A stretch of DNA of 16,896 nucleotides, taken from Dehalococcoidia bacterium UBA5627 (GTDB lineage Bacteria > Chloroflexota > Dehalococcoidia > Dehalococcoidales > UBA5627). The notes below the pieces were generated by a model. That model worked only from the letters and a program-made list of their open reading frames with translations. It made no database searches and was not told the origin of the DNA. Positions 14,637 to 16,896 of this stretch are shown here, one piece after another (position 1 is the stretch's first letter; each line of letters begins with the position of its first letter). The stretch covers positions 4,330 through 21,225 of the forward strand of contig DIKD01000084.1 of assembly GCA_002421585.1 (NCBI GenBank), read 5' to 3'. The position numbers and the translations under genes were made by a program.

Positions 14637-14933
14637 GTGGAACTAGAATTCTCGTCAAATCGTCTATGTAATGCTGGCATTAGCCTTTCTGAGGCCAGTC
14701 GACTTTTTGGTGTCCCAATCGGTAGAAAATACATACAAAGATTAGCGGTTATAAGGGCGACAGAGCAATTTGAACAATTATATGGACATCGGGCGTTAAA
14801 TTTGCATCCATTAAAAGGGAATAGATCTGGACAATATGCAATTTTTCTAACGGGAAATTTCCGTCTTATACTCGAAAAAATTAAGGACGACAAAGTACGT
14901 ATATTAGATGTGGAGGATTACCATGGCGACTAA
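14637..14933 (+). CDS. higB: HigB-like type II toxin (RelE superfamily)
   Basis: This probable ribosome-dependent mRNA endonuclease has 98 residues, the normal size. It has the RelE/HigB 'killer' layout: an N-terminal strand, helices with GRKYIQRLAVIRATEQFEQLYG (about 29-50, split by the family helix), then LHPLKGNRSGQYAIFL (about 57-72), TGNFRLILEK and a final strand VRILDVEDYHGD. It starts at GTG 14637, after AGGG about 7 nt upstream. Its last 11 bases overlap the antitoxin start, in the toxin-first order typical of higBA. Base use is more A+T-rich than the flanking genes, which fits acquisition by transfer. The activity is inferred from family. Confidence 0.85.
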   Translation: MELEFSSNRLCNAGISLSEASRLFGVPIGRKYIQRLAVIRATEQFEQLYGHRALNLHPLKGNRSGQYAIFLTGNFRLILEKIKDDKVRILDVEDYHGD

Positions 14934-15213
14934 AATAGATACTTATCCCGATATTGCGATTCCTCCCGGGGAATACTTGGCGGAGGAGATAGGAGCCAGG
15001 GGTTTATCTCAGAAAGAACTTGCTAAACGAATGGGGCGGCCGTTAAACGTTATTAATGAGATTATCAACGGTAAAAAAGCCATTACTGCCGAGACATCTC
15101 TTCAACTTGAAGAAGTGTTGCCTGAAATTCCGGCGAAATTCTGGATGAATCTCGAATCTGATTATCGGCTTACTAAAGCATATATCAACAGAAAATCAAA
15201 ATCCGCACAATAA
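14923..15213 (+). CDS. higA: HigA-like antitoxin (XRE helix-turn-helix)
   Basis: This antidote of the HigA family has 96 residues from the ATG at 14923, which has GGAGG about 7 nt upstream (14912-14916). The reading frame extends further up, but that start lacks support. The DNA-binding domain is the HTH-XRE type, about 28-52 (LSQKELAKRMGRPLNVINEI), with the HigA tail EVLPEIPAKFWMNLESDYR (about 64-82). It begins inside the toxin gene by 11 nt, so the two are co-translated. It likely represses the TTGACG/TAAAAT promoter upstream of higB. Confidence 0.9.
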   Translation: MATKIDTYPDIAIPPGEYLAEEIGARGLSQKELAKRMGRPLNVINEIINGKKAITAETSLQLEEVLPEIPAKFWMNLESDYRLTKAYINRKSKSAQ

Positions 15214-15251
15214 TTTTATAATTGTTTTGTTGGCAGCGGGGAGAATACTTA

Positions 15252-15853
15252 GTGAAAATATCTGTCATACTGGCGCATCCGGATGCGAAGAGTTTTAATT
15301 ATGCTATCGCTCAGAAAGCGGTAGGAACTTTACATAAAAAGGAGTATGAGGTGTATTTTCACGACCTGTACAGGGAAGAATTTCCGCCGGTTATCCCTGC
15401 TTCGGAGATTCCGAGGGGGCTTCACTGCCTCAAATCATAAAAACCCACTGCGATGAAATCGCTATAGTGGATGGAATAATAATCGTTCATCCGAACTGGT
15501 GGGGTTAGCCGCCTGCCATTTTAAAGGGATGGATTGACAGGGTATTGCGTCCGGGAGTGGCTTACAGGTTCGAAGAGGGCAACAGCGGCGACGGTGAATT
15601 GATAGTTTTACTGAAGGCGGATACGATGTTGATATTCGATACTTCGAATACCCCTGCCGAGAGAGAAACCGGTTTGTATGGAGACCCGCTCGAGATTCTA
15701 TGGAAGAATAATATGCTGATATCCTGCGATGTGAAAAACTACTATCGCAAAAACTTCAGGGTTATCATTACCGGTACTCTTGAACAGCGCACGGCATGGC
15801 TCGAGGAAGCAGGGCAGACCGTTGAAAAATATTTTCCCGAAGTATTAAAATAA
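15252..15853 (+). pseudogene. Decayed NAD(P)H-dependent flavodoxin-fold oxidoreductase
   Basis: The remains of a quinone-reductase-like flavoenzyme (Kef-type or NQO-like fold) start at GTG 15252 with VKISVILAHPDAKSFN. The frame changes at a five-G run (15415-15419); adding one G restores PRGASLPQIIKTHCDEIAIVDG. It is then interrupted by TAG at 15506-15508, where relatives have the Gln of WWGQPP. The rest is intact: AILKGWIDRVLRPGVAY, LIVLLKAD, DTSNTPAERETGLYGDP and a C-terminus like the family. Two independent lesions make true loss more likely than a sequencing error. The gene follows higA by 38 bp with no obvious promoter. It could have been an FMN-dependent quinone or azo reductase; the substrate is unknown. 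Confidence 0.82.
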
Positions 15854-15911
15854 CTGTCTTGCGTTAACAAAAGCAACCGGTTCTATTAATATATTATTTT
15901 ACAGATAGGCT

Positions 15912-15941
15912 TTGACTGTAGTAATTTGCTGCTGTTACAAT
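15912..15941 (+). promoter_or_regulatory. Promoter of the DUF1538 operon
   Basis: TTGACT (15912-15917) and TACAAT (15936-15941), 18 nt apart, give a near-consensus promoter. The transcript would begin near 15948 and leave about 45 nt before the ATG at 15993. This also argues against a longer N-terminus for that gene. Confidence 0.65.
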
Positions 15942-15992
15942 TATATATCCCTGTTTTTCCCTTTCTATTTTCGTCTTTACGGAGTTGCCCGA

Positions 15993-16688
15993 ATGCTATA
16001 TTACTTAAAAAACAAATCACTGGAAGTCCTCAAGGCAATGCTCCCGCTTGTCATCGTCATTATCATCATGCAATTTACGCTGGTGAAAATGCCGCTTGAG
16101 CAGTTCTGGCAATTTCTCGCCGGTGTCGTTATGGCTATATCCGGGATGATTCTTTTCCTGGCAGGGCTTGAAATAGGTATTCTGCCGATGGGGCAGGCAA
16201 TAGGCGCAGAGCTTCCCAAAAGGCGTTCCTTTCCTCTGCTGATTATCGTGGCTTTCCTGCTCGGTTTCGTGGCAACAATAGCTGAACCTGATGTTATCGT
16301 GCTGACCGGGCAGATTGCCAGCGTTACCGATGGCGAAATCGGTGCTAACTTTTTAACTTATATTATCGGCATAGGCATCGCTTTTTTTGTGACGATGGCC
16401 TTACTCAGGATTGTGTTCGGCTTTCGTATGATTTACCTGATGGCTGCCAGCTATCTGGCAATTATCATACTGGCGTTCTTTACACCGGCTCAGTTTGTGC
16501 CGGTTGCTTTTGATGCCGGCGGTGTGACCACCGGCCCTATGACCGTACCGATAATACTGGCATTGGGGCTGGGCTTCAGTTCAGCTCTTGCCGGAAGGTC
16601 GGCCCTATCCGATGGTTTCGGCTTAATCGGGCTGGCTTCCGTCGGTCCGATAATTGCAATAATGATTATGGGGATAATACTATATTGA
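15993..16688 (+). CDS. DUF1538 membrane protein, first subunit (probable antiporter component)
   Basis: From the ATG at 15993, with GGAG about 8 nt upstream, this is a 231-residue polytopic protein of the DUF1538 family with about six or seven hydrophobic helices. An early segment, LKAMLPLVIVIIIMQF (about 13-28), pairs in the family with the pattern AGLEIGILPMGQ (about 57-68). The conserved VATIAEPDVIVL (about 93-104) and the late SDGFGLIGLASVGPI are both present. DUF1538 genes in tandem pairs have been reported as two-component Na+(K+)/H+ antiporters (UmpAB in a Halomonas); I recall this from the literature and it fits here only as inference. A second member overlaps it by 4 nt (TTGA). The promoter is at 15912-15941. 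Confidence 0.85.
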   Translation: MLYYLKNKSLEVLKAMLPLVIVIIIMQFTLVKMPLEQFWQFLAGVVMAISGMILFLAGLEIGILPMGQAIGAELPKRRSFPLLIIVAFLLGFVATIAEPDVIVLTGQIASVTDGEIGANFLTYIIGIGIAFFVTMALLRIVFGFRMIYLMAASYLAIIILAFFTPAQFVPVAFDAGGVTTGPMTVPIILALGLGFSSALAGRSALSDGFGLIGLASVGPIIAIMIMGIILY

Positions 16689-16896
16689 GTTTTGCGACAA
16701 TTTTTAGCGGTTTCGGCGATACCTTTATCGGCGTTATAAAAGCGCTGCTGCCGATACTTGTGCTTTTTGTGATATTCCAGTTGTTTTTCTTAAAACTGCC
16801 TAAAACGTATATCTATAACCTGATGATAGGAACAGCCATTGCCGGTTTAGGCTTGCTGCTCTTTTTACAGGGTGTACATATCGGATTCCTGCCCGC
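16685..16896 (+). CDS. DUF1538 membrane protein, second subunit, cut by window end
   Basis: A second DUF1538 member starts at TTG 16685, inside the stop of the first (TTGA overlap). The visible 70 residues include IKALLPILVLFVIFQLFF (about 18-35) and FLQGVHIGFLP (about 60-70). These align with the first member's KAMLPLVIVIIIMQF and FLAGLEIGILP. The two are therefore homologues that probably work together, as in fused double-domain DUF1538 proteins. The rest is outside the window, so length and C-terminus are unknown. Confidence 0.85.
   Translation, partial: MSFATIFSGFGDTFIGVIKALLPILVLFVIFQLFFLKLPKTYIYNLMIGTAIAGLGLLLFLQGVHIGFLP

Noticed and set aside
15415..15419. Programmed -1 frameshift at the G run of the flavodoxin-fold gene
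   Set aside because: A slippery run is present, but the independent stop at 15506 would still prevent a full product.
15506..15508. TAG in the flavodoxin-fold oxidoreductase read as pyrrolysine
   Set aside because: Relatives have Gln here (WWGQPP), a single C-to-T change explains it, and the gene also has a frameshift.
15912..15992. N-terminal extension of the first DUF1538 protein
   Set aside because: Its first codon is the -35 box of a good promoter; the ATG at 15993 has a ribosome site and the proper family start.

Overview
The window looks like chromosomal DNA from a strictly anaerobic bacterium, most probably a Dehalococcoidia-type member of the Chloroflexota. This assignment is an inference. 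It rests on the housekeeping gene style (rsmD-coaD-ferredoxin, a two-subunit class I fumarate hydratase, molybdopterin genes), on frequent TTG starts, and on non-coding repeats built from TCATTCTGA-type and GGTTCGACAGGCT-type units. No rRNA, tRNA, CRISPR array or intact transposase is visible.

Layout. At 1-1385 a class I fumarate hydratase alpha subunit stands alone, flanked by repeat-rich DNA that includes a perfect 24-bp inverted repeat (4-27 / 1226-1249). From 1386 to 5071, on the minus strand, lies a molybdenum-cofactor block. It consists of a MoeA/MogA-like molybdopterin-binding protein with a C-terminal four-cysteine motif, then moeA, then a decayed old-yellow-enzyme gene carrying a deletion and two nonsense codons. 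From 5218 to 7594, mainly plus strand, come a macro-domain protein, a convergent DUF2905 membrane protein, rsmD and coaD overlapping by 4 nt, and a 2[4Fe-4S] ferredoxin. From 7706 to 11610, minus strand, come leuS, proC and cvpA. From 11736 onward everything is on the plus strand: a rhomboid protease, a lipoprotein-type acetolactate decarboxylase, a tiny Cys-rich ORF, rsgA, a HigB/HigA toxin-antitoxin pair, a decayed NAD(P)H oxidoreductase, and two tandem DUF1538 membrane proteins, the second cut by the window end.

How the genes fit together. Most are household functions: translation and ribosome maturation (leuS, rsmD, rsgA), CoA synthesis (coaD), proline synthesis (proC), molybdenum cofactor insertion (the moeA pair), and electron transfer (ferredoxin). 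The accessory layer is the toxin-antitoxin pair, the exported acetolactate decarboxylase with its small neighbour, the DUF1538 pair (probable cation/proton antiporter subunits) and the repeats. Both broken genes encode flavin-dependent oxidoreductases. I found no strong evidence of a wholly new multi-gene system. The most unusual signals are the structured repeats, whose outer arms differ in sequence between copies yet still pair, the exported acidic-tailed acetolactate decarboxylase unit, the split DUF1538 pair, and two genes (rsgA and the rhomboid) whose promoters appear to produce nearly leaderless mRNAs.
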